The position numbers and the translations under genes were made by a program. Below, one piece after another: positions 6,431-14,111 of a DNA stretch of 15,445 nt. Positions within the stretch are counted from its first letter, which is position 1. Each line of letters begins with the position of its first letter. This DNA comes from Actinomycetota bacterium (lineage in GTDB: Bacteria > Actinomycetota > Acidimicrobiia > Acidimicrobiales > CADCTF01). The stretch covers positions 1 to 15,445 of the forward strand of contig JAHWJQ010000029.1 in the NCBI GenBank assembly GCA_019348305.1. Reading direction: 5' to 3'. Below the pieces are notes generated by a model, which was given only the letters and a program-made list of their open reading frames with translations, did not search any database and was not told where the DNA came from.

Positions 6431-6910
6431 TCAGGCGCCGGCAGGGGCGGCCTGTGCCTCCTGCACGGCCCGCACCAGCTCGGCCGTGGACCGGAAGGTC
6501 AGGCCGGCGGTGGCGCGGTGGGCGTAGCGCACGATCCCGTTGCGGTCGACGACGAAGACCGACCGCTTGTAGAAGCCGACAGGCCCCAGGACGCCGTAGG
6601 ACCGCCCCACGGACTTGTCGATGTCGGCCAGGAGGGGGAACGAGAAGTTGTGCACCCCGCTGAAGTGCTCGTGGCTCTCGACGCTCTGGGGGCTGATGGC
6701 GAGGATCTGGGCACCCAGCTTCTCGAACTGGCCGATGTCGGTGGAGTAGGAGTTGAGCTGCACCGTGCACACCGGCGTGTGATCGCCCGGATAGAACACC
6801 AGCACCACTGTCTGGCCGCGGAAGTCGCCGAGGCTGTAGGAATCACCAGGCGTCCCCGCCAGGGTGAAGTCAGGGGCACGATCGCCCACGCTCAGCCGGG
6901 GAGGCGCCAC
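6431..6910 (-). CDS. Peroxiredoxin (AhpC/TSA-Bcp type) with a single cysteine
   Basis: A thiol peroxidase that reduces hydrogen peroxide and organic hydroperoxides in the cytoplasm. The 159 residues show the thioredoxin fold signature: VGDRAPDFTL (8-17), VVLVFYPGDHTPVCT (35-49) with peroxidatic C48 in a PxxxTxxC motif, and VFVVDRNGIVRY (118-129). C48 is the only cysteine. The usual Bcp resolving cysteine five residues later is absent and the Glu of CTxE is Gln, so this is either a 1-Cys enzyme (like AhpE) or is resolved by an external thiol. The GTG at 6910 lies 1 base after the yebC stop and is the most economical start; another GTG about seven codons further in is possible. The neighbours are pdxS, pdxT and yebC upstream and, after 61 bases, ruvC. 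A short C/G hairpin in that gap could attenuate transcription but lacks a T-tract. Confidence 0.88.
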   Translation of the reverse strand: MAPPRLSVGDRAPDFTLAGTPGDSYSLGDFRGQTVVLVFYPGDHTPVCTVQLNSYSTDIGQFEKLGAQILAISPQSVESHEHFSGVHNFSFPLLADIDKSVGRSYGVLGPVGFYKRSVFVVDRNGIVRYAHRATAGLTFRSTAELVRAVQEAQAAPAGA

Positions 6911-6911
6911 G

Positions 6912-7661
6912 TCAGGCCTCGACCAACTGCAGGATCGAGTCGGGGATGTCGAAGTTGGCGTACACGTTCTGCACGTCGTCGAGGTCTTCGAGAGCATCGA
7001 CGAGGCGCAGCACCTTGCGGGCGTCGCCCTCGGCGGTGAGAGGCACCGACTGCTTGGGCAGCATGGTGAGCTCGGCCGAGTCGTAGGCGATGCCGGCCTG
7101 GTCGAGAGCCGCCTCGAGCTGGTGCAGGTCGGTGGGAGCACAGGTGAGCTGCCACGTGTCCCCGTCGTCCTGGAGGTCTTCGGCTCCGGCTTCCAGGGCC
7201 ACCTCGGTCAGTTCGTCCTCGGCCACCTTCTTGGGCAGGATCACGACGCCCTTGCGGTCGAACTGCCAGGCCACGGACCCGGGCTCGGCCATCGAGCCGC
7301 CGTGCTTGCTGAAGATCGACCGGACGTCGGCGCCCGTGCGGTTGCGGTTGTCCGAAAGGGCCTCCACGATCACGGCCACGCCGCACGGGGCGTAGCCCTC
7401 GTAGCTGATCGACTCGTACCGCACGCCCTCGAGGGCGCCCGTCCCCCTCTTGATCGCCTTTTCGATGGTGTCGAGCGGCACAGAGCTCGACCGCGCCTTT
7501 TGGAACATGGTGCGCAAGGTCGGGTTCGTGTCCGGGTCGCCGCCGCCTTCGCGCGCGGCCACCTCGACCTGGCGGATGAGCTTGGCGAACAGCTTGCCGC
7601 GGGCTTTGTCCTGGGCCCCCTTCTTGTGCTTGATGGTGGCCCACTTGGAATGACCGGACAT
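6912..7661 (-). CDS. yebC: YebC/PmpR family protein
   Basis: A widely conserved cytoplasmic protein, long annotated as a probable transcriptional regulator. Recent work on bacterial and mitochondrial (TACO1) members links the family to translation through difficult, for example proline-rich, sequences. The 249 residues are full length. The N-terminus MSGHSKWATIKHKKGAQD is the family signature; others are FAKLIRQVEVAAREGGGDP, the acidic middle region YEGYAPCGVAVIVEALSDN (about 94-112) and GGSMAEPGSVAWQFDRKG (about 125-142). The ATG at 7661 is unambiguous. It is 2 bases from the pdxT stop and 1 base from the peroxiredoxin start, so it is part of the same transcript. The position between pdxT and ruvC is the standard actinobacterial one. 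Which molecular role applies here cannot be told from sequence. Confidence 0.95.
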   Translation of the reverse strand: MSGHSKWATIKHKKGAQDKARGKLFAKLIRQVEVAAREGGGDPDTNPTLRTMFQKARSSSVPLDTIEKAIKRGTGALEGVRYESISYEGYAPCGVAVIVEALSDNRNRTGADVRSIFSKHGGSMAEPGSVAWQFDRKGVVILPKKVAEDELTEVALEAGAEDLQDDGDTWQLTCAPTDLHQLEAALDQAGIAYDSAELTMLPKQSVPLTAEGDARKVLRLVDALEDLDDVQNVYANFDIPDSILQLVEA

Positions 7662-7663
7662 GG

Positions 7664-8239
7664 CTACAAGTCTCCTAGAAACAGGGCGTGGACGCGCAGG
7701 TCCCGCGAGAGCTCGGGATGGAACGCCGCCACCAGCACCGGCCCCTGCCGGCACAGCACCGGGGCCCCGCCCACCTTCGCCAGCACCTCGACCTCCGGTC
7801 CGACCCGCTCCACCACCGGCGCCCTGATGAAAACCGCGTCCACCGGCGGTTGACCGAGATCCGGGACCTCCAGCGCCGTCTCGAAGGAGTCGACCTGGCG
7901 GCCGAAGGCGTTGCGGCGCACGGTGATGTCTACGGCGCCGAAGGTCCGCTGGTCGGGCCGTCCGCCCACCACGTCCCGGGCCAGCAGGATCATGCCGGCG
8001 CAGGTTCCGAAGGCGGGCATGCCCTCTGCCAGCCGTCGGGCCACCGGCTCGAACAGCTCCGCCGACTCGAGGAGCAACGACATCGTGGTCGACTCCCCTC
8101 CCGGCAGCACGAGAGCATCGATGCCGCCCAGGTCGCCCGGACGGCGGACATCTACCGGATGGGCGCCGAGCTCAGTGAGCGCGGCCGCGTGCTCCCGGAC
8201 GTCGCCCTGGAGCGCGAGCACCCCGACTTTGGCAGCCAC
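7664..8239 (-). CDS. pdxT: Pyridoxal 5'-phosphate synthase glutaminase subunit PdxT
   Basis: PdxT hydrolyses glutamine and passes ammonia to PdxS in the DXP-independent vitamin B6 pathway. The 191 residues are a complete class I glutaminase. Visible are [11 protein letters not shown] (7-17), LPGGEST (45-51), nucleophile C80 in [19 protein letters not shown] (108-120), and the H174/E176 pair in AFHPEL. The start is a GTG at 8239, required to include the conserved N-terminal VGVLALQG; no ATG lies nearby. It is 20 bases downstream of pdxS and 2 bases upstream of yebC. Confidence 0.97.
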   Translation of the reverse strand: MAAKVGVLALQGDVREHAAALTELGAHPVDVRRPGDLGGIDALVLPGGESTTMSLLLESAELFEPVARRLAEGMPAFGTCAGMILLARDVVGGRPDQRTFGAVDITVRRNAFGRQVDSFETALEVPDLGQPPVDAVFIRAPVVERVGPEVEVLAKVGGAPVLCRQGPVLVAAFHPELSRDLRVHALFLGDL

Positions 8240-8259
8240 GGCCTGGGGGCCTCACGCCG

Positions 8260-9153
8260 CTACCAGCCCCGCTCGGCCAATCGGAGGTCGACCGAGCCCG
8301 CGTCCTGGCCCCGCATGGCGCCGCCGAGGCCGCGGCTCACCTTGGCCACGATGGCCGCATCCGTGTGGTGGGTGGTGGCTTCCACGATGGCCCCGGCCGT
8401 GGCTCGCGGGTTCTCGCTCTTGAAGATCCCCGACCCGACGAAGACGGCCTCGGCGCCGAGCTGCATCACCAGCGCGGCATCTGCCGGGGTGGCGATCCCG
8501 CCCGCGCAGAACAGCGGCACCGGAAGCTTGGCTGTCTCGGCGATCTCCCTCACCAGCCCCACCGGGGCCTGGAGGGTCTTGGCCCAGCCGTAGAGCTCGG
8601 CAGCATCGGCCATGGTGATGCGCCGGATGTCGCCCCGGATCAGGCGCAGGTGGCGCACGGCGTGGGAGACGTCACCGGTTCCCGCTTCGCCCTTGGAGCG
8701 GATCATCGCCGCGCCCTCGGAGATTCGCCGCAGGGCCTCTCCCAGGTTGGTGGCGCCACAGACGAAGGGGACGGTGAACGGCCACTTGTCGATGTGGTGC
8801 AACTCGTCGGCCGGCGTGAGCACCTCCGACTCGTCGATGTAGTCGACGCCCAGCGACTCCAGCACCTGGGCCTCGGCGAAATGGCCGATACGGGCCTTGG
8901 CCATCACCGGGATGGTGACGGCGGCCTTGATGCCCTCGATGAGGGAGGGGTCGCTCATACGGGCGACGCCCCCGTCGCGGCGGATGTCGGCGGGCACCCG
9001 CTCGAGTGCCATCACCGCCACGGCCCCGGCGTCCTCGGCGATCCGGGCCTGGTCGGCATCGACCACGTCCATGATGACGCCGCCCCGCAGCATCTCGGCC
9101 AGGCCCCGCTTGACGCGGTCCGTGCCAGTGGTGCCGGGGGTGTCGGAGGCCAT
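8260..9153 (-). CDS. pdxS: Pyridoxal 5'-phosphate synthase lyase subunit PdxS
   Basis: PdxS builds pyridoxal 5'-phosphate from ribose 5-phosphate, glyceraldehyde 3-phosphate and ammonia delivered by PdxT, as a dodecameric barrel complex. The 297 residues are full length. D29 (GVIMDVVD), Schiff-base lysine K86 ([10 protein letters not shown]) and the second lysine K154 (RSKGEAGTG) correspond to D24, K81 and K149 of the Bacillus enzyme, shifted by five. [13 protein letters not shown] (216-228) and [10 protein letters not shown] (240-249) form the phosphate sites. The ATG at 9153 precedes a short variable N-terminus. It follows the DUF3048 gene by 28 bases and may be read from it, but a TAGACT -10 candidate just before the ATG suggests a separate promoter. 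Confidence 0.98.
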   Translation of the reverse strand: MASDTPGTTGTDRVKRGLAEMLRGGVIMDVVDADQARIAEDAGAVAVMALERVPADIRRDGGVARMSDPSLIEGIKAAVTIPVMAKARIGHFAEAQVLESLGVDYIDESEVLTPADELHHIDKWPFTVPFVCGATNLGEALRRISEGAAMIRSKGEAGTGDVSHAVRHLRLIRGDIRRITMADAAELYGWAKTLQAPVGLVREIAETAKLPVPLFCAGGIATPADAALVMQLGAEAVFVGSGIFKSENPRATAGAIVEATTHHTDAAIVAKVSRGLGGAMRGQDAGSVDLRLAERGW

Positions 9154-9159
9154 GGCGCC

Positions 9160-9165
9160 AGTCTA
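9160..9165 (-). promoter_or_regulatory. Candidate -10 element for leaderless pdxS
   Basis: Read on the minus strand, TAGACT (pattern TANNNT) ends exactly 6 bases before the pdxS ATG, the distance expected if transcription starts at the ATG itself. No Shine-Dalgarno is visible, which fits a leaderless message, common in actinobacteria. No convincing -35 was found, so support is modest. Confidence 0.35.
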
Positions 9166-9181
9166 CGGCTGCCGGGGCTCG

Positions 9182-10225
9182 CTAAGAAACGGTTACCGGG
9201 GCCCCCACGGGCGGCAGAGCGACCAGCGTGTTGCCGGACAGCAGCTCGATGGGCGCCCCTGTCGAGTCGGTGAAAGTGGTGACGGCGGTGGGTGTCGGCT
9301 TGGACCACTTGGCCCGGACCTGCCTGCCAGCCACCAGCACGATGGCGTCGCCCGCACCCACCACCATCGCCTCGTCGACGGCGGCTCCCGACGAGTCCTT
9401 GTAGCCGACCCGCTTGTAGGGGACGAACTGGATGATGACATTGCTGAAGGCGAGCCGGCTGCCGTCGGCCAGCAGGTGAGGCGTGCCGTTGGTGGAGCGC
9501 AGCCAGGTGGCGGTGGTGGCGTCGAAGTCGAACGTACCGGTCGTACGACCGCCGTAGTTGACCGAGGCCTTCGAGGCGGGGACGGCGCCGGTGGGTGCGA
9601 AGGCCTCGCCCTCGGCCAGGAACGGGAACAGCGCCGGTGGAGTTCGGGCGTCCCGGGCGGCCTCCTTGCGCAGGCGCCCGGTGGCCGCGAAGGTCGCATA
9701 GGGGCGCCGGCGGCCCTTGGGATAGGTGAAAGCAGCGGCTCCGTCGCGCTCCGAGACGACCTTCACCGGCGCCCCCTTGAGCCGGCGCAGGCTGATGGCG
9801 ACGCCGTCGGAGAAGACGAACACGCCACCGACGGGCGACACGATGGCGGGGTCGCTCGTGCGCAGCGAGCGGATCGGCCCCACCAGTTCGGTGTCCTGGC
9901 TCTGGAACACCGACACGAACCGGGTCACCCCGCCTTCGACCTTCTCCTCGAAGATCACGTCGGCCTTGTCCAGCCCCGCCTGCGGCCGCCCGTCGGGCGA
10001 GTTGTCCACCTTCACGCTCACGGCCGGGCGGCGGGCGACGTCGCCGGGAACCGGTTTGCCGGTGAGCGGCGCCGGCGACTTGGGCTCCTCAGTGGTGGTC
10101 GTGGCCTGGGCGTCTTTGTCCCCGACCAGTTCGGCTGCCTTGTCCGTGGCGTCCTTGGCGCCGGAGCATCCAGCGAGCAGGGTGGCGACCAGGGCGACGG
10201 CGGCGACGCCGCGCATGGTGGGCAT
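9182..10225 (-). CDS. DUF3048 (YerB-like) lipoprotein, copy A
   Basis: A predicted membrane-anchored lipoprotein of the DUF3048/YerB family, whose biochemical role is not established. It is 347 residues. The signal peptide (about 1-19) ends in the lipobox LLAGC, with C20 the lipidated residue. A low-complexity linker with a TTTT run (about 42-45) follows. The N-terminal DUF3048 domain shows VKVDNSPDGRPQAG (71-84), EEKVEGGVTRF (93-103) and GPIRSLRTSD (116-125); the C-terminal domain carries NVIIQFVPYK. The ATG at 10225 gives the longest sensible signal peptide; an in-frame ATG at 10216 is equally compatible and would remove three residues. It lies 29 bases after copy B, from which it clearly derives by old duplication, and 28 bases before pdxS. 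Confidence 0.88.
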   Translation of the reverse strand: MPTMRGVAAVALVATLLAGCSGAKDATDKAAELVGDKDAQATTTTEEPKSPAPLTGKPVPGDVARRPAVSVKVDNSPDGRPQAGLDKADVIFEEKVEGGVTRFVSVFQSQDTELVGPIRSLRTSDPAIVSPVGGVFVFSDGVAISLRRLKGAPVKVVSERDGAAAFTYPKGRRRPYATFAATGRLRKEAARDARTPPALFPFLAEGEAFAPTGAVPASKASVNYGGRTTGTFDFDATTATWLRSTNGTPHLLADGSRLAFSNVIIQFVPYKRVGYKDSSGAAVDEAMVVGAGDAIVLVAGRQVRAKWSKPTPTAVTTFTDSTGAPIELLSGNTLVALPPVGAPVTVS

Positions 10226-10254
10226 GAGAAAGCGACGCTCCCGGTTCAGGTGAG

Positions 10255-11298
10255 TCAGAGCAGGCTGGCGGTGCCGGGCTTGGGCAGCTCGAGCCACGTC
10301 TGGCCCGGGGTCAGCTTCATGGGGGCGCCGGCGCCGTCGAGGAACTTGGTGGCCTCGGCCGGGCTCGACTTGATCCACTTGCCCTTGACGATCTTGCCGT
10401 CGCTGAACGCCCACGCCTCACCCTGGCCGATGAGCTGGGCCTCGGGTACCGCCGCCCCCGAGCGGTCGATCTGGCCCGTGTTCTTGTAGTCGACGAACTG
10501 GATGACGACGTTGCGGGGGGTCACCGGCGCCCCGGTGTCGTCGACGTGCTCGGTCCCGTTCTGGGTGCGCCGCCAGACGCCGCCGGCGCCGTCCCATCGC
10601 CACTCCACGGCGGTGACCACCTTGTCCCGGAACTCGAACTTGACTCCACCCACCGGCTCTCCCGCCGATGCCTCGCCCGGGGCCCGATAGGTGAACAGCG
10701 GGGGCGGCGGCCCCGCACCCTGGGGCGCGGCGGCGAAGAGGTCTCCCATGCGCGCCCACAGGTTGTAGGTGCTGGGCCGGCCCTTCTTGCGGAAATACGC
10801 GCCCGGCCGCGCGTTCTGGCCCACGTTGACCAGGGGCGCCTTGTCGACCAACTGCTGGAAGGCAGCGTTGGCTCCGGAGTAGGCGAACAGCGGGCGGTTG
10901 AGCTCGGAGGCAATGGCGATGTCGGTGGAGCGTGCCGAGCGCACCGGCCCCACCTCACCCACGTCCTGGGAGTGGAAGATGGCGGCGAAGCGGGTGATGC
11001 CCCCCTCCACCCCTTCCTCCACCACCACGTCGGCCTGGTTGATGCCGGCCTGGGGCCTGCCCTTGGGGGCGTTGTCGATCTTTACGATCAACGCCGGCCG
11101 GCCGAGCTTGGCCGGGTCGGAGGCAAGACCAGTGAGTGGGGCACCCGTACCTGGCGCCGCCGGCGGTGGCGGCGCAGTGGTCGTGGTCGGTTCGTCCGAC
11201 TTGGCGGGTGCCGCCTCGTTGTCGTCGCCGCCGCAGGCGCCCGCGGCGATCGCGGCGACGGCCAAGGTGGCGATGAGACGGCGAGCAGGTGCGGTCAT
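10255..11298 (-). CDS. DUF3048 (YerB-like) lipoprotein, copy B
   Basis: Paralogue of the next gene downstream, also 347 residues. The signal peptide ends IAAGAC with C22 as probable lipid-modified cysteine; the -1 Ala and -2 Gly make the lipobox somewhat weaker than in copy A. The linker has a TTTT run and four prolines (about 38-46). The family motifs recur: IVKIDNAPKGRPQAG (71-85), EEGVEGGITRF (94-104), QDVGEVGPVRSARSTD (111-126) and, late, NVVIQFVDYK. By eye the two copies share these blocks but differ widely between them. The ATG at 11298 is 2 bases from the htpX-like stop, so the protease and lipoproteins are almost certainly one transcript. The function is unknown; an outer-leaflet or cell-wall role is inferred from the lipobox. 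Confidence 0.88.
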   Translation of the reverse strand: MTAPARRLIATLAVAAIAAGACGGDDNEAAPAKSDEPTTTTAPPPPAAPGTGAPLTGLASDPAKLGRPALIVKIDNAPKGRPQAGINQADVVVEEGVEGGITRFAAIFHSQDVGEVGPVRSARSTDIAIASELNRPLFAYSGANAAFQQLVDKAPLVNVGQNARPGAYFRKKGRPSTYNLWARMGDLFAAAPQGAGPPPPLFTYRAPGEASAGEPVGGVKFEFRDKVVTAVEWRWDGAGGVWRRTQNGTEHVDDTGAPVTPRNVVIQFVDYKNTGQIDRSGAAVPEAQLIGQGEAWAFSDGKIVKGKWIKSSPAEATKFLDGAGAPMKLTPGQTWLELPKPGTASLL

Positions 11299-11300
11299 GA

Positions 11301-12254
11301 TCAGAGCTCCCGGAGCGCCTGGATGCGCTCCTCTATGGGCGGGTGGGTGTTGAACAGCTGGTTGAGCCGCGCCAGCCGCCCCTGCGAGGGCGCCCGCGCG
11401 GTCGGAGATTCGATCCAGAGGTGCGCCGTGGCCGGGGAGGCCGAGTGCACCACCGTGGAGTCGTCGCGTAACTTCTCCAGCGCCGAGATCAGACCTGGAG
11501 GGTAGCGGGTGACGGCCACTCCGGTGACGTCGGCCAGCGTCTCGCGCCGACGGCTCACCACCAGTTGCATCAAGCGGGCCACGAGCGGGGTGAGCACGAG
11601 CAAGGGCAGGCCCAGGACGCCCAGGACGGCACCAGGGCCACTCCCCTCCCTCCGGTCGTCGCGGTGGCGGAGCCCCCCCCATCTCAGGAACCGCAGCGCG
11701 CAGTCGGCCAGCAGCGCGATCGCCCCGACGGTAGTGACGGCGAAAGTCGACGGCTGGATGTCGTAGTTCTTGATGTGGCTGAGCTCGTGGGCCAGCACTG
11801 CTTCGAGCTCGACCCTGGTGAGCCTGTCGAGCAGCCCGGTGGTGACCGCCACAGCCGCATGCCTCGGGTCGCGCCCCACGGCGAAGGCGTTGAGCGCCGG
11901 GTCCTCGATCACGAACAGCCGCGGCTTGGGCAGGCCGGCGCCGATGCAGAGGCCCTCCACCAGGTTGTGCAGCCTGGCGTGTTCAAGGGCATCAGCCGGG
12001 CTGGCGTGGCTGGTGGCCAGAGCAACGGCGCCCGACTTCGACCAGGCCAGCCAGACTGCGGCGCCGGCCACCACTGCGGCCACGGTCAGGCCCACGGGGC
12101 CGTAGCCGGTGGCCAGGTGCCCCACCCAACCGACAATCAGAACGAACACCGCCAAGCCAGTCAACAGCGTCGCCGACCGGCGCGTGTTGGTCGAGATCTG
12201 GCTGAGATTGGGCGAGGTTCGCCGGCGTCTGTCCGTGGAGGTCTCGTTGCGCAA
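11301..12254 (-). CDS. HtpX-like M48 membrane zinc metalloprotease
   Basis: An integral membrane zinc protease of the M48 family, whose members degrade damaged membrane proteins. It is 317 residues. A charged N-terminal stretch of about 27 residues precedes two membrane segments (about 28-50 and 53-72); a further hydrophobic pair lies at about 171-190 and 209-230. The zinc site is HELSH (H156, E157, H160) with E238 in RRRETLADVTG as third ligand, and the family segment DPALNAFAVGRDPRHAAVAVTTGLL (about 118-142, given here only in part: ALNAFAVG) is conserved. The start is a TTG at 12254, with GAGG four bases upstream; no ATG or GTG exists upstream of the first membrane segment in frame. It heads a run with two DUF3048 lipoproteins and is divergent from the LPXTG protein gene. 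I leave the symbol blank because several HtpX-like paralogues exist in actinobacteria. Confidence 0.92.
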   Translation of the reverse strand: MRNETSTDRRRRTSPNLSQISTNTRRSATLLTGLAVFVLIVGWVGHLATGYGPVGLTVAAVVAGAAVWLAWSKSGAVALATSHASPADALEHARLHNLVEGLCIGAGLPKPRLFVIEDPALNAFAVGRDPRHAAVAVTTGLLDRLTRVELEAVLAHELSHIKNYDIQPSTFAVTTVGAIALLADCALRFLRWGGLRHRDDRREGSGPGAVLGVLGLPLLVLTPLVARLMQLVVSRRRETLADVTGVAVTRYPPGLISALEKLRDDSTVVHSASPATAHLWIESPTARAPSQGRLARLNQLFNTHPPIEERIQALREL

Positions 12255-12310
12255 GAGGCCTCAGAAGCTATCGCACCCCCTCGCCGCCTACCCGCGTCGT
12301 CCGGGTGACT

Positions 12311-12325
12311 AGTTCAGACGGAACT
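12311..12325. promoter_or_regulatory. Inverted repeat in the htpX / LPXTG-protein divergent region
   Basis: AGTTC-AGACG-GAACT is a perfect 5-base inverted repeat with a 5-base spacer, located in the 162-base intergenic region (12255-12416) that must hold both divergent promoters. It could bind a dimeric regulator. Its right arm also contains GGAACT, like an ECF-type -35, but I see no matching -10. On the htpX side, TAGCTT about 10 bases before the TTG is a -10 candidate. The rest of the gap shows nothing I recognise. Confidence 0.3.
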
Positions 12326-12416
12326 CGGAAAATGCTTCTCACGGACGATGGTGTTGCTACCACTTTCGGCGTTTCGTGTGCCCCACTATCCACTTGACCT
12401 CTCCTGGGGGCTCTGC

Positions 12417-14093
12417 ATGCGCTTCTTCCGTCCTGTTTCCGCCGCGGTCGCGACATCCGTCGTCGCTGCCGCCGTCTTCGCCGGGCCGGCCACGGCTCAA
12501 TCCCCCGGCGTTGGCACATCGCTCACCGAGACAAAGGTCCTCGCCGCCCAACTGGGCGACAAGGGCAGCGTGCTCGACGTGGTGCTGTTGGGCGACCAGG
12601 CCCGCTCGACCATCGATCCGAGCGTCGCCTCCCCCGAAGCCTTCACCCGCCTCACCGCCCTGTCCACCAAGTCCGGGGTCATCAGCGCCCTCAACCAGAA
12701 CGTTGGCGTCTACGAGGCCCGCAGCACGGGCCCCACGGAGCAGGCCGTCGCTCCCCAGACCATCGTTCCCGCTTCCCTCCCGGCCGCGCTCGGCCCCGTC
12801 CTGTCGGGCTCCCTCGGCAGCGGGAAGCTCTCGGCGGTCCTCGACAACGGCGTCGCTTCCTCCGCCCTCGATGCCGGTGTGACCAACGTTCGCTCGGTCG
12901 GCGGCCTGCTCGGGATCGGCTCGCTGAGCTCCAACCTCACGGCCTCCAGCGCCGGCGACGCCGCCAACGCCGCCCGTGGGGCCAAGGTGAGCGACATCAC
13001 CGTGCTCGACCTCGGCGCCCTGCTCGAGGGACTGGGCATCTCGCTGGCCGATCTGTCGGTCTCACAGGTGTCGGCCCTGCTCGACACCCTGCAGGCCACC
13101 ACTGGCCTCGACCTGCCCGCAGGGCAGACGACGCTGGCCGGCACGGTGACCGCGCTCAACGCCGCCATCGACGACCTGCAGGATGCAGTGGCCACCGAGG
13201 CGACCTCCACCATCGGGGAAGCCGTCGAACCCACCACCAACACATTGCTCGGTACCGTCGGGCTGGACACGCCGCTGTCGGATTCAGCGGTCGTCGGCGA
13301 TTCCGTGGCGGCCATCAACGCGGCGGTCGACCAGCTGCAGGACCAGATCGACGACCTGCTGGGCGAAAGCCTCAAGGCCCTCGACGACCTGGCGCTGCTG
13401 CGCCTGGAGGGCGTCGAGGTGGGCGTCACCACCAAGGCCGTCGACTCGGTCGACGCTTCGGTGGCCGAGGTCACCGGCAAGATCGGCAAGATCAAGGTGG
13501 GCAACATCACCCTGCCCGCCATCGACGCGGCGGCCACGGCGAGTGCCGTCAATGCTGCGGTGGCTCAGATCAACGACAAGGTGAGCGACACGTTGTCCGC
13601 CGTCAGCCCCGGCTTGGCCAACCTGGTCGACGTGTCGGTGCTCGACAAGGTCACCAGCGTCACCCAGTCCGGCGGCTACACCCGTAGCCGGGCCGGCATC
13701 ACCGGGGCCTCGGCAGCCATCACGCCTCCTGCCGCTCTGGGCGACATCGTGTCCACCATCACCAACCAGGCCGGTGGCATCGACACCCTGCTACCCGCCT
13801 CCACCGTGAAGAGCCTCGGCTTGTCCGGCGCCATGGACGAGCTCAGCCGGACCCTCAACCTCGGCGCTGGCGTCCTCAGCGGCCCCGCCAAGGTGCAGGC
13901 GGGGTCGATCGTGGCCTCCTCGGAGTTCGCCCGCTCGGGCGGCGCTCCGACAACCCCCGGCGACACGCTGCCCCGCACCGGCGGTCCGGTTGGCATCGCC
14001 TTCATCGCCGGCCTCGCCGCAGCCATGGGCCTTGTCCTGCGGCGCTGGATGCAGACGCCGGCACCGCGCACCGTCCGGGTCGACAACAAGTAG
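12417..14093 (+). CDS. LPXTG-anchored surface protein, function unknown
   Basis: A 558-residue secreted wall protein. The signal peptide (about 1-28) ends AGPATAQ. The C-terminus is a sorting signal: LPRTG (518-522), a hydrophobic segment (about 525-541), and RRW plus a short basic tail, so a sortase should link it to the wall. The mature part is Ala/Val/Leu/Ser/Asp-rich, contains no cysteine and almost no aromatic residues. Three related helical segments recur: TALNAAIDDLQDAV (245-258), AAINAAVDQLQDQI (298-311) and SAVNAAVAQINDKV (376-389), suggesting a coiled-coil or helical stalk separated by beta-like stretches. I recognise no catalytic domain. The ATG at 12417 follows GGGGG (12406-12410) at 6-base spacing; the frame is open from 12348, but those extra 23 codons would spoil the signal peptide. 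A strong terminator follows. Role in adhesion or surface structure is only inference. Confidence 0.85.
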   Translation: MRFFRPVSAAVATSVVAAAVFAGPATAQSPGVGTSLTETKVLAAQLGDKGSVLDVVLLGDQARSTIDPSVASPEAFTRLTALSTKSGVISALNQNVGVYEARSTGPTEQAVAPQTIVPASLPAALGPVLSGSLGSGKLSAVLDNGVASSALDAGVTNVRSVGGLLGIGSLSSNLTASSAGDAANAARGAKVSDITVLDLGALLEGLGISLADLSVSQVSALLDTLQATTGLDLPAGQTTLAGTVTALNAAIDDLQDAVATEATSTIGEAVEPTTNTLLGTVGLDTPLSDSAVVGDSVAAINAAVDQLQDQIDDLLGESLKALDDLALLRLEGVEVGVTTKAVDSVDASVAEVTGKIGKIKVGNITLPAIDAAATASAVNAAVAQINDKVSDTLSAVSPGLANLVDVSVLDKVTSVTQSGGYTRSRAGITGASAAITPPAALGDIVSTITNQAGGIDTLLPASTVKSLGLSGAMDELSRTLNLGAGVLSGPAKVQAGSIVASSEFARSGGAPTTPGDTLPRTGGPVGIAFIAGLAAAMGLVLRRWMQTPAPRTVRVDNK

Positions 14094-14111
14094 CGCTCCA
14101 CTCCTAGGGGG

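Noticed and set aside
8897..10489. A 530-codon open frame on the plus strand across pdxS and the DUF3048 genes
   Set aside because: It lies antisense to well-identified genes, its composition is the Gly/Arg/His-rich pattern of a GC-rich shadow frame, and no domain is recognisable.
12348..12416. Earlier ATG at 12348 for the LPXTG protein
   Set aside because: The 23 extra residues would precede a typical basic-hydrophobic signal peptide that begins at 12417, where a ribosome binding site is correctly spaced.
12710..13552. A 280-codon minus-strand open frame inside the LPXTG protein gene
   Set aside because: The plus-strand frame has a signal peptide, sorting signal, ribosome binding site and terminator. 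The minus frame is Ser/Ala/Thr-rich shadow sequence.
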